In this document: piece after piece, positions 11,043 through 21,952 of the stretch | Position numbering within the stretch: the stretch's first letter is position 1 | How the letters are laid out: each line of letters starts with the position of its first letter | Origin: Limonium bicolor | Lineage: Eukaryota > Streptophyta > Magnoliopsida > Caryophyllales > Plumbaginaceae | DNA length: 64,000 nt | Reading direction: 5' to 3' | Assembly (NCBI GenBank): GCA_023374045.1 | Contig: CM041777.1 | Coordinates: 84,500,300 to 84,564,299 of the forward strand | Program-made: the position numbers and the translations under genes | The notes under the pieces: generated by a model | Databases searched by the model: none | The model's input: only the letters and a program-made list of their open reading frames with translations | Told to the model about the DNA's origin: nothing

Positions 11043-12692
11043 TTGGATGTCCATTTGTTGAGTGATGCTTTTAATCTCTGTAATAATGTTCATACCTTTT
11101 CTAGTGATAGTAATGACAGTAAGCTTCTGCTTTGGCATAGAAGAATGGGGCATCCCCCTGTGAATAAAATGATTAGAATGGGATTGATTAGCAAGCATGA
11201 TGTTCCTTTAGATTTCGCATGTGACATTTGTTTTCGTGCCAAAGGACATCGTTTATCTTTTTCACATTCTAATCATAAGTCTAAGAATTGTTTTGACATT
11301 ATTCACATTGATATTTGGGGGCCGTGTTCTCAGCCTAATCATGATGGTTCTCGTTTCTTTCTAACTATAGTTGACGATGCTAGTAGGTGCACTTGGGTTA
11401 TTCTTATGAGGCATAAATCTGATGCTACTCAGCACATCCAAAATTTCATTCATATGACTGATCGCCAATTCAACAAACAAGTCAAAATTGTTCGGTCTGA
11501 CAATGCCTATGAATTGGGATTGTCTAAAGTTTTGCAACAATTTTTTCAAAGCAAAGGAATTCTTCATCAAACCACGTGCGTTTACACCCCGCAGCAAAAT
11601 GGCATTGTCGAAAAGCATCGCTATTTGTTAGAGACAGCTCGTGCATTGTTCTTCCAATCCGGATTAAAGATGACACATTGGGGAGAAAGCGTTCTTATGG
11701 CTACTTATTTGATCAATCGTATGCCCTCCTCTACTTTAAACGGATTATCCCCTTATGAATATCTCCATGGTGTTTCTCCTCATTTAGAAGCAATCAAAAC
11801 CTTTGGTTGTTTAGCTTATCATACTGGACCGCATACAAATCAGTCCAAATTTAGTGACCGAGGATCAAAGGCTGTTTATGTTGGACCAGGTTTATCTCAA
11901 AAGGGACATCGGTTGTTACTCCTTGATAAGCAAGAAATTATCACAAGTAGAGATGTGATATTCTATGAAAGAATTTTTCCGTTACATATTTCTGAAGATA
12001 ATCATGAAGATATTGGAAGTCTTTTCCCTGTTGTTTTCGATGATGATGATTATCTGCAGGAATCTGTTCGAACCGCACCGCCTCATAGAAGAGTTGAAGT
12101 CCAACAGCAGCACAGTTCGGTCCATGCTGATCCAGATGCCACCTGCCCTCCTGTTATTGAAGAATTCACGGTTGATAATTCCTTGGAAGCTACACGTACT
12201 GAAAGTAACTCAGATGCTGCGTGTTCTACCAATGAGGACGAGGCTAATCCTTCTCATCCCTCTTCTTCTGAAAATAACAACAATATTATTCTGCGTCGAT
12301 CTTCTCGAAATCGACATCCTCCCTCAAAATTCTTGGATTACGAATGTCATCAAGCCTCCACAGATTTTTTTTCTCATATATTGGCTACTCGGCTTGAATT
12401 TTCCCATACCAATTTTATACCTGGAATTAATTCTTTGACTGATTTAACTCCTTCTCACGTTATTTGTGCCCAGGTCATCTATGACTGTCCTCCTGAGCCT
12501 ACTTCTTACCGCATCGCTTCTCAATATCCTGAGTGGCGTGACGCTATGAAGACCGAACTCCATGCTCTCCAAGCCAACGACACTTGGACCCTTGTCAAAC
12601 TTCCAAAAGGAAAACGATGCATAACATGCAGATGGGTGTATCGGGTCAAACACAATCAAATGGAGACATTGAGAGATACAAGGCCCGGCTAG
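11043..12692 (+). pseudogene. Copia integrase and N-terminal part of RT
   Basis: The open segment of 549 codons begins at an internal Met produced by the upstream frameshift. The integrase zinc-binding HHCC set is H32-x4-H37 and C60-x2-C63. The catalytic triad is D90 (HIDIWGP), D153 (RSDNAYE) and E190 (QQNGIVEK), close to the expected D,D-35-E spacing. A GKAV-like segment (SKAVYVGPG) follows, then a Ser/Asn-rich linker. The start of the RT (LQANDTWTLVKLPKGKR, then CRWVYRVK) lies at the C-terminal end. A frameshift near 12655 ends it. Confidence 0.9.
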
Positions 12693-13255
12693 TTGTTCGT
12701 GGTTTTAGTCAGAAGGAAGGAGAAGACTTTCATGAGACATTTTCCCCCGTTGTCAAGATGACAACAATTCGCACTCTTATTAGTGTTGCCGTCAAGCACA
12801 ATTGGATTTTGCACCAACTCGACGTCAACAACGCCTTTATACATGGAGATTTGCACGAGGAAATTTACATGAAGATTCCCGATGGTCTCCACGTCACTAC
12901 AAAGGGTTTGGTTTGCAAGTTACAGAAATCTTTATACGGCTTGAAACAAGCGTCTCGACAGTGGTATGCCAAGCTATCCACCACTCTCATCAAGCTTGGT
13001 TTCGCCATCTCCGACAACGACCACTCTCTATTCAAATTGAAAGATGGTGATTCCATCACATTCCTTGGAGTGTATGTAGACGACATAATTCTCTGCGGCA
13101 ACAATCCAACCAAGATTTCCTATATCAAAGACACTCTTCATCAGTTATTCAAGATCAAAGATCTTGGAAATCTCAAATTTTTCTCGGCATGGAATTCCAT
13201 TATTCTTCTAATGGAGTTGGAATCACACAAAGCAAGTTCGCTTCTGAGCTTTTGA
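12655..13255 (+). pseudogene. Copia reverse transcriptase core
   Basis: In the frame open from 12584, RT motifs run from about 12660: YKARLVVRGFSQKEGEDF, then SPVVKMTTIRTL, LDVNNAFIHGDL, and LYGLKQASRQWY. The catalytic YVDD is encoded at 13073-13084. A frameshift near 13185 ends the useful frame. Confidence 0.9.
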
Positions 13256-14031
13256 AGGAGTATGACATTTGTTCTGAACGCACCGTGGCCAGTCCTCTTG
13301 CTCCCGGCACTAAACTCCATTTGATTGATGGTGCTCCTCTTCAAGATGCTACCAAGTATCGTCGTCTCATCGGCAAACTAAACTACTTGATGAACACTCG
13401 TCCCGACCTTAATTTCAGCATCCAGCTTCTAAGCCAATTCAATCAAAAACCGTGCCAACATCATTGGGACGCTGCCCTCCACGTTCTCCGTTACATCAAA
13501 GGGACTCTTGGCTTCGGAATTTTTCTTAATAATTCAAATGATTTTTCCCTTATCGCTTATTGCGACTCTGATTGGGCTTCTTGTCCCATTTCACGCAGGT
13601 CGGTTAGTGGATATTACATTCTCCTCGGAGGCGCTCCTATTTCATGGCGATCCAAGAAGCAATCTTGCGTTTCACTCTCCTCCGCCGAAGCTGAATATAG
13701 AGCTCTTTGACGCGTCACCACCGAGTTATCATGGCTCTCTCGCTTACTTCATGAATTAGAAGTGCCTAACATCACTCCCATTCCACTCAAATGCGACAAT
13801 CTTTCCGCCGTCTACATTTCACGGAATCCTGTCCTCCACGAACGAACCAAGCACATCGAGATCGATGTTCATTACGTTCGGGACCAGATCAAGGCCGGGC
13901 TCATCAATGTTACTCATATCTCCAATCTTCATCAAAAGGCCGATATGTTAACAAAAGCATTGACCGGGAAGGATTATCGTCAACAAATTGACTCTATGGG
14001 GATGATTGACATTTCTTCAAACCAAGGATAG
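13189..14031 (+). pseudogene. Copia RT C-terminus and RNase H, with in-frame stop
   Basis: One frame covers 13189-14031, broken only by a TGA at 13708-13710 just after the AEAEYRAL motif. Before the stop: QSKFASELLKEY, a TRPDLNFSIQLLSQF segment and RNase H start AYCDSDWASC. After it: LKCDNLSAVYISRNPVLHERTKHIEIDVH and the C-terminal KADMLTKAL motif. RNase H removes the RNA strand during cDNA synthesis. The same frame resumes after the TGA, so this is a point nonsense change rather than a shift. Confidence 0.9.
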
Positions 14032-14049
14032 TATTCTCTCCTAGGTTTG

Positions 14050-14057
14050 CGGGGGGG
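14050..14057 (+). other. Copia polypurine tract
   Basis: CGGGGGGG lies immediately upstream of the 3' LTR at 14058. Confidence 0.85.
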
Positions 14058-14354
14058 TGTTAGGATTACATGTTATTCCTCTTTTACCCCTTCTATTATT
14101 TTCTATCTAGGTGCTTCTTTTAGCACCGTTGTCTTTTTACCGTTACTCTTTCTTTCTGTACTTATACTCTCCTTGAGTATCGATTGAGTAATAAGAGAAT
14201 ACAATATGCAATATACAAGTTTCCTTCTCTCATAGTCTCTGCTCTCTTTTCTCTGCTGCTTCGTCTCTGTGATCGAACTCCCATCGATCTATCTGATAAA
14301 TGATCTCAGCCAAATCCTTCGACTTCTCTTACGCAACAACCACCACATTCAACA
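14058..14354 (+). repeat. Copia 3' LTR
   Basis: A 297-bp copy of the 5' LTR with the same TG...CA ends, followed by the TAATT duplication at 14355-14359. Confidence 0.95.
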
Positions 14355-14924
14355 TAATTGTACAAGAAGATTAAAGCGCATTAAGAACAAGAATCAAAAT
14401 ACTGCATAGATAAATTATAGTGGAAAGCTACACAATACAATTATATAAAATAGGCTCGCTTCCAAACCCGGGAAGCTAAGTTTATTACTCAGACATTAAC
14501 AAGGATGAAAATAAAGATAGAAATAGCCATTATTTTGGAGACTGCCGGAGGAAACGGGACTGCGATTCGCTCCTGCTCCAGCTGCTTTTCTTCTCTTCTT
14601 TTAATCCTGGTTCTGCCGAGTGGTGGAATGAAGAATGAAAATAAAATGGAGAAGAGAGGGATAAGAGGATGGAATGGATCGTAGGTGTGGTTCGTATTGT
14701 GGTGTTTGATTCTGTTGTGAGCGAGGGATGATATTTCTGATGAAGAAGCAGTGGGTTTATATAGAAGAAAGGAGGAGGAAGAAGACAGGCTGGAACACGC
14801 GTGAGGAATTTAAGGAGTGCCGACGCCTGATATTGTTGATGGGGTAGATAGATATGTTTGCAGGCGCCGAAGAAAAATGGGGAAGACGGTCGGCGCGTCA
14901 ATTTTCTGGATCTATCTGTGTCTT

Positions 14925-15272
14925 GTCCGGCCTTATTTGGGCGGACGTCTCTCAGTGTTGTTCGGCCATATTTCCACAGACAGGCCATGGCTTTTGTTTT
15001 CTGTCCGGTCATTTATCCACGGACAGCACACACACTTCTCTATTCTGTCCGGTCTTAAATCCACGGACAGCTTGTCCCTTGTCCGCCCTTTTCTCCACGG
15101 ACACGCCACGGACAGCTTCATCTCTTTATCTTGTCCGGCCAAATTTGAGCGGACATGACACGGACATAAATTCGACGCGTCCTTATTTGCGTCCTGCCTT
15201 TTTTACCCGGACATGCCACGGGCGGGTCTTTTGTTGTGTCCGAACCACTGTCCGGACCAGTGTGGTTCGGAC
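14925..15272. repeat. TGTCCGG/CCGGACA palindrome cluster in family R LTR A
   Basis: At least eight copies of TGTCCGG or its complement, usually as pairs (GTCCGGTC ... CCACGGACA), occur in about 350 bp. The last is the strongest: GTCCGAACCAC at 15238-15248 pairs with GTGGTTCGGAC at 15262-15272, with TCCGGA in the loop. The same cluster is in LTR B (about 19010-19355) and C (about 23105-23455). It is GC-rich against an AT-rich background. Reading frames crossing it on both strands (about 113 and 160 codons) reflect the lack of stops in these repeats, not genes. Confidence 0.8.
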
Positions 15273-15519
15273 GAAAACTGTTTTGCTTCTAAAATATTCG
15301 TTTCAACTCCGATTTAAGATCCGTTTACGCCTATGCGTTCGTCTCTTCGTCTACTTTGCTCCTAGCTTGGTTTTCCTCATTTTTAACCAATAAATTTGTG
15401 AGATAACCACTAAAACATAAACTAGAGGAAAACTAACCAAAGTGGAGAAATGAGCAAGAAAAGTGCTAATATAATATATGAAATACACCCATAAAACATG
15501 CTCATTTGGACACTTATCA

Positions 15520-15533
15520 CACCCCCACACTTA
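15520..15533 (-). other. Family R polypurine tract (copy 1)
   Basis: TAAGTGTGGGGGTG on the minus strand, immediately upstream of the 3' LTR (A). Copy 2 is at 19603-19616. Two further look-alikes lie inside each internal domain (16297-16313 and 16475-16490; 20381-20395 and 20557-20574). Confidence 0.8.
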
Positions 15534-16877
15534 CCTTTTTGCTTGTCCTCAATCAAAACCATGTACCCAAGTAAGTAGGGAATGCTCAATACTAACAAAT
15601 ATTATTATGAAGGGTAGGATAAGGAGGTGAACAGTTCATGATCTTAAACTTTTTGAGGAGTGTGATCCATCAACTGCTGGTGGCACAGGTGTGCTCAGGG
15701 TAAAAATAAAAGTTAGAGTTTCGGGGTATGATCCGGAGTACTTCAATGCTTCTCAGTTAAGGTGACTTTGAGAACTTTTACCACGGCCAACTTCTCTCAA
15801 GAATGGGCATTGAGGAGAAAACAAAAGGAAAAATAGATTTATGCATTTGTTTCACTTTTGCATAAGAGATGAGAAGGTAATATTTAGGCATCAAGCCTTT
15901 GTATTTAAGAACACTCAACTCTCATTTGTTGGTTACCAATGGTGTCTCGCAAGTCCCTTGTTTATTATTTTTTTGTATATATTTTTTAGACAGAGAAGCA
16001 CCCCTTAACAATCCCTAAGAGAGAAAACAGAAAGAACCCCTGAGCAATAAAAAATCCAACCATTGCAGATCATTTGGTCACACCGCATAAAAAATGCTCC
16101 TCAAAAGCAATCAAAATTTAAAAATTTTGTACCATTTATCCCACAATTCATAACAGTATTTATTCATAAAGAGAACAACCCAACATAAAGGGTCCACGAT
16201 ATTGAATTTGGACAAACGCAAGATAAGTAGAGAGATTAAACATTTTAAGCAATGTGTCAATAAAGAGAGACTTAAGACGAGCGACAGAGAAGTGAGTCCT
16301 CCCCCACACTTAGACTGGAGCAATGTCCTCATTGCGTAGGAAGAATTAAATTAATGAGGTCATGCAATCTACCAGAGTACCTCACACAATGCAGAGCAGT
16401 AGGGAGTATGTAAAAATTTGAAGTGCAAAGCAAAGAGAGTGTACTCCCCAGAGTTCGCAGAGTGTTTAGAGTAGCTCCCCCACACTTGAGTTCAGCTGTA
16501 GGAATGTGCATGATGTTCCTGTAATGAATAGTCTAAACAGCCAGAAGAACTCAAGTTAATTCTCCTTGTTCTCTCTCCTCTCTTTTTTTATTATATAAAA
16601 CATATAGGAATAATATGGAAGACAAAACATAAAACAAAAATAGTAGGGTAATAAAATTTAACCACTGGGTTGCCTCCCAGTAAGCTGCCCGTATTTATAG
16701 TCTTTGGCTAGACTCCTGCTTTGTTATCCTGGATCAAAAATAAAGGTAGACAAAAGCTTTGCCAGGAAAACAAAGTTAGCAGTAATTAAAAACAAACCAC
16801 CTGGATAAAAAAAACGTCACCTCGGCAAATAAAATAGGAAAATAAATACTCCACAAAACCTGGTGTTTGAGGAGGTA

Positions 16878-17568
16878 CTACCGATAACGTAGTTCTAACA
16901 GAAGACCAGGTGGTGATGACTTTTCTTCCTCAAATTGGAGGATGTAGACATCCTCCTCTTGTTGTTGAGGCTTATGGAGGCAGGGTGGAAGTTGATGAGA
17001 GACTGGTGGTAGCGGTGTTCCTTCCTCAGATTCGAGGATGTAAATTTCCTCTCCTGGTTGATGAGGCTCAATAGGATAATCCTCGTCTAGCTCGCGGACT
17101 GGCTCATACAAAATATCTTCAAATTTTAATTGCTCCTCTTGTGCTGGGGATGAGGAGAGGGAAACTCTCAGACATTTGCTCCAACTCGGCGTCAGAGAAA
17201 AATGTCCTGATAAGTTTCTTTATCTCCTCATCAGAACTTGTAGCTTCATGGATATCTGGCTCAAAACGATCTTCGCTCCTTGGAGTCACCACTAGAATCT
17301 CTGCTAGTAGCTTGGTCTGACTCGGGAGAAATTCGTCTGGCCCTTGTGTAGATTGCTGTTCATTCTGATTGAAGTAGTCATATCCCAACTGAGCTTCTTT
17401 GTACTGTGTATTAGCCTGGTCGACTTCCCACCAATACGACTCTCGATTTGATTGGTGAGGTGGTTGATAATCCTTGACCAACCTTTGATATGAGGACATC
17501 TCCTCTTGCATGTGCGTCCATTCCAAAGCAATCAACAATCTTCTCACCTCATCGTAGCCGCTCTCCAT
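16878..17568 (-). pseudogene. Family R internal ORF, frameshifted copy
   Basis: Homologue of the intact 284-codon ORF at 20811-21665. The N-terminal 149-codon part (17119-17568) starts MESGYDEVRRLL and keeps the WWEVDQANTQYKEAQLGYDYF block. A small deletion near 17150 shifts the frame, and the matching C-terminal part continues in another frame at 16878-17111 (EDYPIEPHQPGEEIYILESEEG and FEEEKSSPPGLLLELRYR). Function unknown. Confidence 0.75.
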
Positions 17569-17829
17569 AATCGGTAACTATCCTACAAAAACAAAAATAA
17601 AAATACCAAGTAGAACAGAACTAAAAATCGAAAAGAAAGACAAAAACAAAAAATAACTAAATTGAAAAACAGATAAGAAATAAAACAGAGATAAAAGAAA
17701 ATTGCTAAAATAAAAAAAAGTAAGTAAAATTAAATAAAATTAAATGAAGCGAAAATAAAATAAAACAGAAAAAAAAACTAAACAGAAATCTCAATAAATT
17801 TAAAAACCATCAATTAACCTTGCCGGAGA

Positions 17830-17847
17830 TCCCCGACAACGGCGCCA
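17830..17847 (-). other. Family R primer-binding site (tRNA-Asp type)
   Basis: TGGCGCCGTTGTCGGGGA on the minus strand, 6 nt from the LTR, matches the plant tRNA-Asp 3'-end complement (TGGCGCCGTTGCCGGGGA) at 17 of 18 positions. It fixes the orientation. The second copy is at 21929-21946. Confidence 0.9.
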
Positions 17848-17853
17848 AAAACT

Positions 17854-19602
17854 TGTTGGAAAAATATGTGACTACTTCTACAACTTAGGCAGTGTACGTA
17901 TCGTTTTGCGGAATAGTGGATTTGTGGGTTGTCGTACTGTTGGGGACCTCGCTGTGGTAAATTGACATGTAGTAAATTGACTGAGATTTCTAGTAAACAG
18001 ATTTTATCATTTTTTTAGGGAAAGATGCGATTGAAAACTTAATCTAAACAAAACAGTAATAAAAACAATTAATCAAAACAAAATAAAAATAGAAATTGTA
18101 AATCTTTTTGTTTTTAAAGAAGCATCCTAGGTTGTTCTGCTCACCTATTTTATCCAATTATATCAATATAAACTTTCCCACTTTAGCAATAAACTCATGA
18201 ATCTTAATTAGTTCATTGACCGGTTCTTGTACAATAAACCCATATTAACTTAAACAACAAGCCTCAATTCTTGCCCAAGTCATTTATGAATTAATCGTTT
18301 AATTACCAATTCCTATTGGAGACAGATTAACCTATAGGCGAGTCACGCTTCTAGTCGTTAACCCGTTCTGACTTCCTATGTCTAGAACCTTGTCTCAGCA
18401 TCGCATTTTAACAAGAGAACTACAAATATCTCTTTAATAATTGTACAAGAAGATTAAAGCGCATTAAGAACAAGAATCAAAATACTGCATAGATAAATTA
18501 TAGTGGAAAGCTACACAATACAATTATATAAAATAGGCTCGCTTCCAAACCCGGGAAGCTAAGTTTATTACTCAGACATTAACAAGGATGAAAATAAAGA
18601 TATAAATAGCCATTATTTTGGAGACTGCCGGAGGAAACGGGACTGCGATTCGCTCCTGCTCCAGCTGCTTTTCTTCTCTTCTTTTAATCCTGGTTCTGCC
18701 GAGTGGTGGAATGAAGAATGAAAATAAAATGGAGAAGTGGGGGATAAGAGGATGGAATGGATCGTAGGTGTGGTTCGTATTGTGGTGCTTGATTCTGTTG
18801 TGAGCGATGGATGATATTTCTGATGAAGAAGCAGTGGGTTTATATAGAAGAAAGGAGGAGGAAGAAGACAGGCTGGAACACGCATGAGGAATTTAAGGAG
18901 TGCCGGCGCCTGATATTGTTGATGGGGTAGATAGATATGTTTGCAGGCGCCGAAGAAAAATGGGGAAGACGGTCGGCGCGTCAATTTTCTGGATCTATCT
19001 GTTTCTTGTCCGGCCTTATTTGGGCGGACGTCTCTTAGTGTTGTTCGGCCATAGTTCCACGGACAGGCCATGGCTTTTGTTTTCTGTCCGGTCATTTATC
19101 CACGGACAACACACACACTTCTCTATTATGTCCGGTCTTAAATCCACGGACAGCTTGTACCTTGTCCGCCCTTTTCTCCACGGACACGCCACGGACAGCT
19201 TCATCTCTTTATCTTGTCCGGCCAAATTTGAGCGGACATGACATGGACATAAATTCGACGCGTCCTTATTTGCGTCCTGCCTTTTTTACCCGGACATGCC
19301 ACGGACGGGTCTTTTGTTGTGTCCGAACCACTGTCCGGACCAGTGTGGTTCGGACGAAAACTGTTTTGCTTCTAAAATATTCGTTTCAGCTCCGATTTTA
19401 GATCCGTTTACGCCTATGCATTCGTCTCTTCGTCTACTTTGATCCTAGCTTGGTTTTCCTCATGTTTAACCAATAAATTTGTGAGATAACCAATAAAACA
19501 TAAACTAGAGGAAAACTAACCAAAGTGGAGAAATGAGCAAGAAAAATGCTAATATAATATATGAAATACACCCATAAAACATGCTCAATTAGACACTTAT
19601 CA
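17854..19602 (-). repeat. Family R LTR B (shared middle LTR)
   Basis: 1749 bp, TGTTGG...CTTATCA. It serves as the 3' LTR of one unit and the 5' LTR of the next. No 5-bp duplication lies next to it, as expected for an LTR inside an array. Confidence 0.9.
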
Positions 19603-21952
19603 CACCCCCACACTTACCTTTTTGCTTGTCCTCAAGCAAAACCATGTACCCAAGTAAGTAGGGAATGCTCAATACTAACAAATATTATTATGAAGGGTAG
19701 GATAAGGAGGTGAACAGTTCATGATCTTAAACTTTTTGAGGAGTGTGATCCATCAACTGCTGGTGGCATAGGTGTGCTCAGGGTAAAAATAAAAATTAGA
19801 GTTTCGGGGTATGATCCGGAGTACTTCAATGCTTCTCAGTTAAGGTGACTTTGAGAACTTTTACCACGACCAACTTCTCTCAAGAATGGGCATTGAGGAG
19901 AAAACAAAAGGAAAAATAGATTTATGCATTTGTTTCACTTTTGCATAAGATATGAGAAGGTAATATTTAGGCATCAAGCCTTTGTATTTAAGAACACTCA
20001 ACTCTCATTTGTTGGTTACCAATGGTGTCTCGTAAGTCCCTTGTTTATTATTTTTTTGTATATATTTTTTAGACAGAGAAGCACCCCTTAGCAATCCCTA
20101 AGAGAGAAGACAGAAAGAACCCCTGCGCAATAAAAAATCAAACCATTGCAGATCATTTGGTCACACCGCATAAAAAATGCTCCTCAAAAGCAATCAAAAT
20201 TTAAAAATTTTGTACCATTTATCCCACAATTCATAACAGTATTTATTAATAAAGAGAACAACCCACATATAAAGGGTCCACGATATTGAATTTGGACAAA
20301 CGCAAGATAAGTAGAGAGATTAAACATTTTAAGCAATGTGTCAATAAAGAGAGACTTAAGACGAGCGACAAAGAAGTGAGTCCTCCCCCACACTTAGACT
20401 GGAGCAATGTCCTCATTGCGTAGGAAGAATTAAATTAATGAGGTCATGCAATCTACCAGAGTACCTCACACAATGCAGAGCAGTAGGGAGTATGTAAAAA
20501 TTTGAAGTGCAAAGCAAAGAGAGTGTACTCCCCAGAGTTCGTAGAGTGTTTAGAGTAGCTCCCCCACACTTGAGTTCAGCTGTAGGAATGTGCATGATGT
20601 TCCTGTAATGAATAGTCTAAACAGCCAGAAGAACTCAAGTTAATTCTCCTCGTTCTCTCTCCTCTCTTTTTTTATTATATAAAAACATATATAGGAATAA
20701 TATGGAAGACAAAACATAAAACAGAAATAGTAGGGTAATAAAATTTAACCACTGGGTTGCCTCCCAGTATGCTGCCCGTATTTATAGTCTTTGGCTAGAC
20801 TCCTGCTTCGTTATCCTGGATCAAAAATAAAGGTAGACAAAAGCTTTGCCAGGAAAACGAAGTTAGCAGTAATTAAAAACAAACCACCTGGATCAAAACA
20901 AAACGTCACCTCGGCAAATAAAATAGGAAAATAAATACTCCACAAAACCTGGTGTTTGAGGAGGTACTGCCGGTAACGTAGTTCTAACAGAAGACCAGGT
21001 TGTGATGACTTTTCTTCCTCAAATTGGAGGATGTAGACATCCTCCTCTTGTTGTTGAGGCTTATGGAGGCAGGGTGGAAGTTGATGAGAGACTGGTGGTA
21101 GTGGTGTTCCTTCCTCAGATTCGAGGATGTAAATTTCCTCTCTTGGTTTATGAGGCTCAATAGGATAATCCTCGTCTATCTCGCGGACTGGCTCATACAA
21201 AATATCTTCAAATTTTAATTGCTCCTCTTGTGCTGGGGATGGAGATGGAGGAGAATTGTAACTCTCAGACATTTGCTCCAACTCGGCGTCGGAGAAAAAT
21301 GTCCTAATAAGTTTCTTTATCTTCTCATCAGAACTTGTAGCTTCATGGATATCTGGCTCAAATCGATCTTCGCTCCTTGGAGTCACCACTGGAATCTCTG
21401 CTAGTAGCTTGGTCTGACTCGGGAGAAATTCGTCTGGCCCTTGTGTAGATTGCTGTTCATTCTGATTGAAGTAGTCATATCCCAACTGAGCTTCTTTGTA
21501 CTGTGTATTAGCCTGGTCGACTTCCCACCAATACGGCTCTCGATTTGATTGGTGAGGTGGTTGAGAATCCTTGACCAACCTTTGATATGAGGACATCTCC
21601 TCTTGCATGTGCGTCCATTCCAAATCAATCAATAATCTTCTCACCTCATCGTAGCCGCTCTCCATAATCAGTAACTATCCTACAAAAACAAAAATAAAAA
21701 TACCAAGTAGAACAGAACTAAAAATCGAAAAGAAACAAAAAAACAAAAATTAACTAAATAGAAAAACAGATAAGAAATAAATCAGAGATAAAAGAAAATT
21801 GCTAAAATAAAAAAAGTAAGTAAAATTAAATAAAATTAAATGAAGCGAAAATAAAATAAAACAGAAATAAAAAAAACTAAATAGAAATCTCAATAAAATT
21901 AAAAACCATCAATTAACCTTGCCGGAGATCCCCGACAACGGCGCCAAAAACT
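19603..21952 (-). mobile_element. Family R internal domain 2
   Basis: 2350 bp between LTRs B and C, with the same layout as domain 1: polypurine tract at the left edge, the intact internal ORF at 20811-21665, an A-rich leader at 21670-21900 and the tRNA-Asp primer site at 21929-21946. Confidence 0.9.
20811..21665 (-). CDS. Family R internal ORF, 284 aa, unknown function
   Basis: The only sizeable ORF of family R. It lies in the sense direction, starting about 264 bp downstream of the primer site, where gag normally sits. The protein begins MESGYDEVRRLLIDLEWTHM. It has a charged, Gln-rich first half (WWEVDQANTQYKEAQLGYDYFNQNEQQ), an acidic, Pro-rich middle with two similar EEIYILESEEG / EDVYILQFEEE segments, and a hydrophobic C-terminus with CFDPG and FIFDPG near the end. 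No CCHC zinc knuckle or protease motif is visible. By position it may be a gag remnant, or a composite of gag and the 3' region of a lost polyprotein; that is inference. The second copy (16878-17568) is frameshifted. Confidence 0.6.
   Translation of the reverse strand: MESGYDEVRRLLIDLEWTHMQEEMSSYQRLVKDSQPPHQSNREPYWWEVDQANTQYKEAQLGYDYFNQNEQQSTQGPDEFLPSQTKLLAEIPVVTPRSEDRFEPDIHEATSSDEKIKKLIRTFFSDAELEQMSESYNSPPSPSPAQEEQLKFEDILYEPVREIDEDYPIEPHKPREEIYILESEEGTPLPPVSHQLPPCLHKPQQQEEDVYILQFEEEKSSQPGLLLELRYRQYLLKHQVLWSIYFPILFAEVTFCFDPGGLFLITANFVFLAKLLSTFIFDPG

Larger units (their letters stand above)
9200..14354 (+). mobile_element. Ty1/copia LTR retrotransposon, structurally complete, coding region broken
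   Basis: A 5155-bp element with 297-bp LTRs, a tRNA-iMet primer site, gag, protease, integrase, RT and RNase H in copia order (integrase before RT), a polypurine tract and a TAATT duplication. The two LTRs differ at one position that I found (TATCAATTG at about 9319 against TATCGATTG in the 3' LTR), so the insertion is recent. The gag zinc knuckle followed by FEIHGYPEWW and the short LTRs suggest an Ale- or Ivana-like lineage; I cannot decide between them. The coding sequence has at least four frameshifts and one nonsense codon. Confidence 0.95.
8610..15519 (-). repeat. Family R LTR A (3' LTR of the array), split by copia
   Basis: LTR sequence is 8610-9199 and 14360-15519. It aligns with LTRs B and C along its whole length. 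At sampled differing positions A is often the odd one out (for example CTCATTTTTAACC near 15380 where B and C have CTCATGTTTAACC). Confidence 0.9.
15520..17853 (-). mobile_element. Family R internal domain 1
   Basis: A 2334-bp domain between LTRs A and B. The polypurine tract is at the left edge, a broken copy of the internal ORF near the right, and the tRNA-Asp primer site at 17830-17847. It aligns with internal domain 2 throughout. An 8-bp-scale indel near 17150 and small substitutions distinguish them. Confidence 0.9.

Noticed and set aside
11043..12692. A host gene for the integrase/RT ORFs
   Set aside because: All domains fall between matching LTRs in copia order with a target-site duplication.
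14530..15393. Overlapping ORFs of 113-179 codons on both strands, repeated at 18613-19401 and 22913-23500
   Set aside because: They lie in the family R LTR over the TCCGGA palindrome cluster, differ in length between copies, and have no domain; the open frames come from GC-rich repeats that lack stops.
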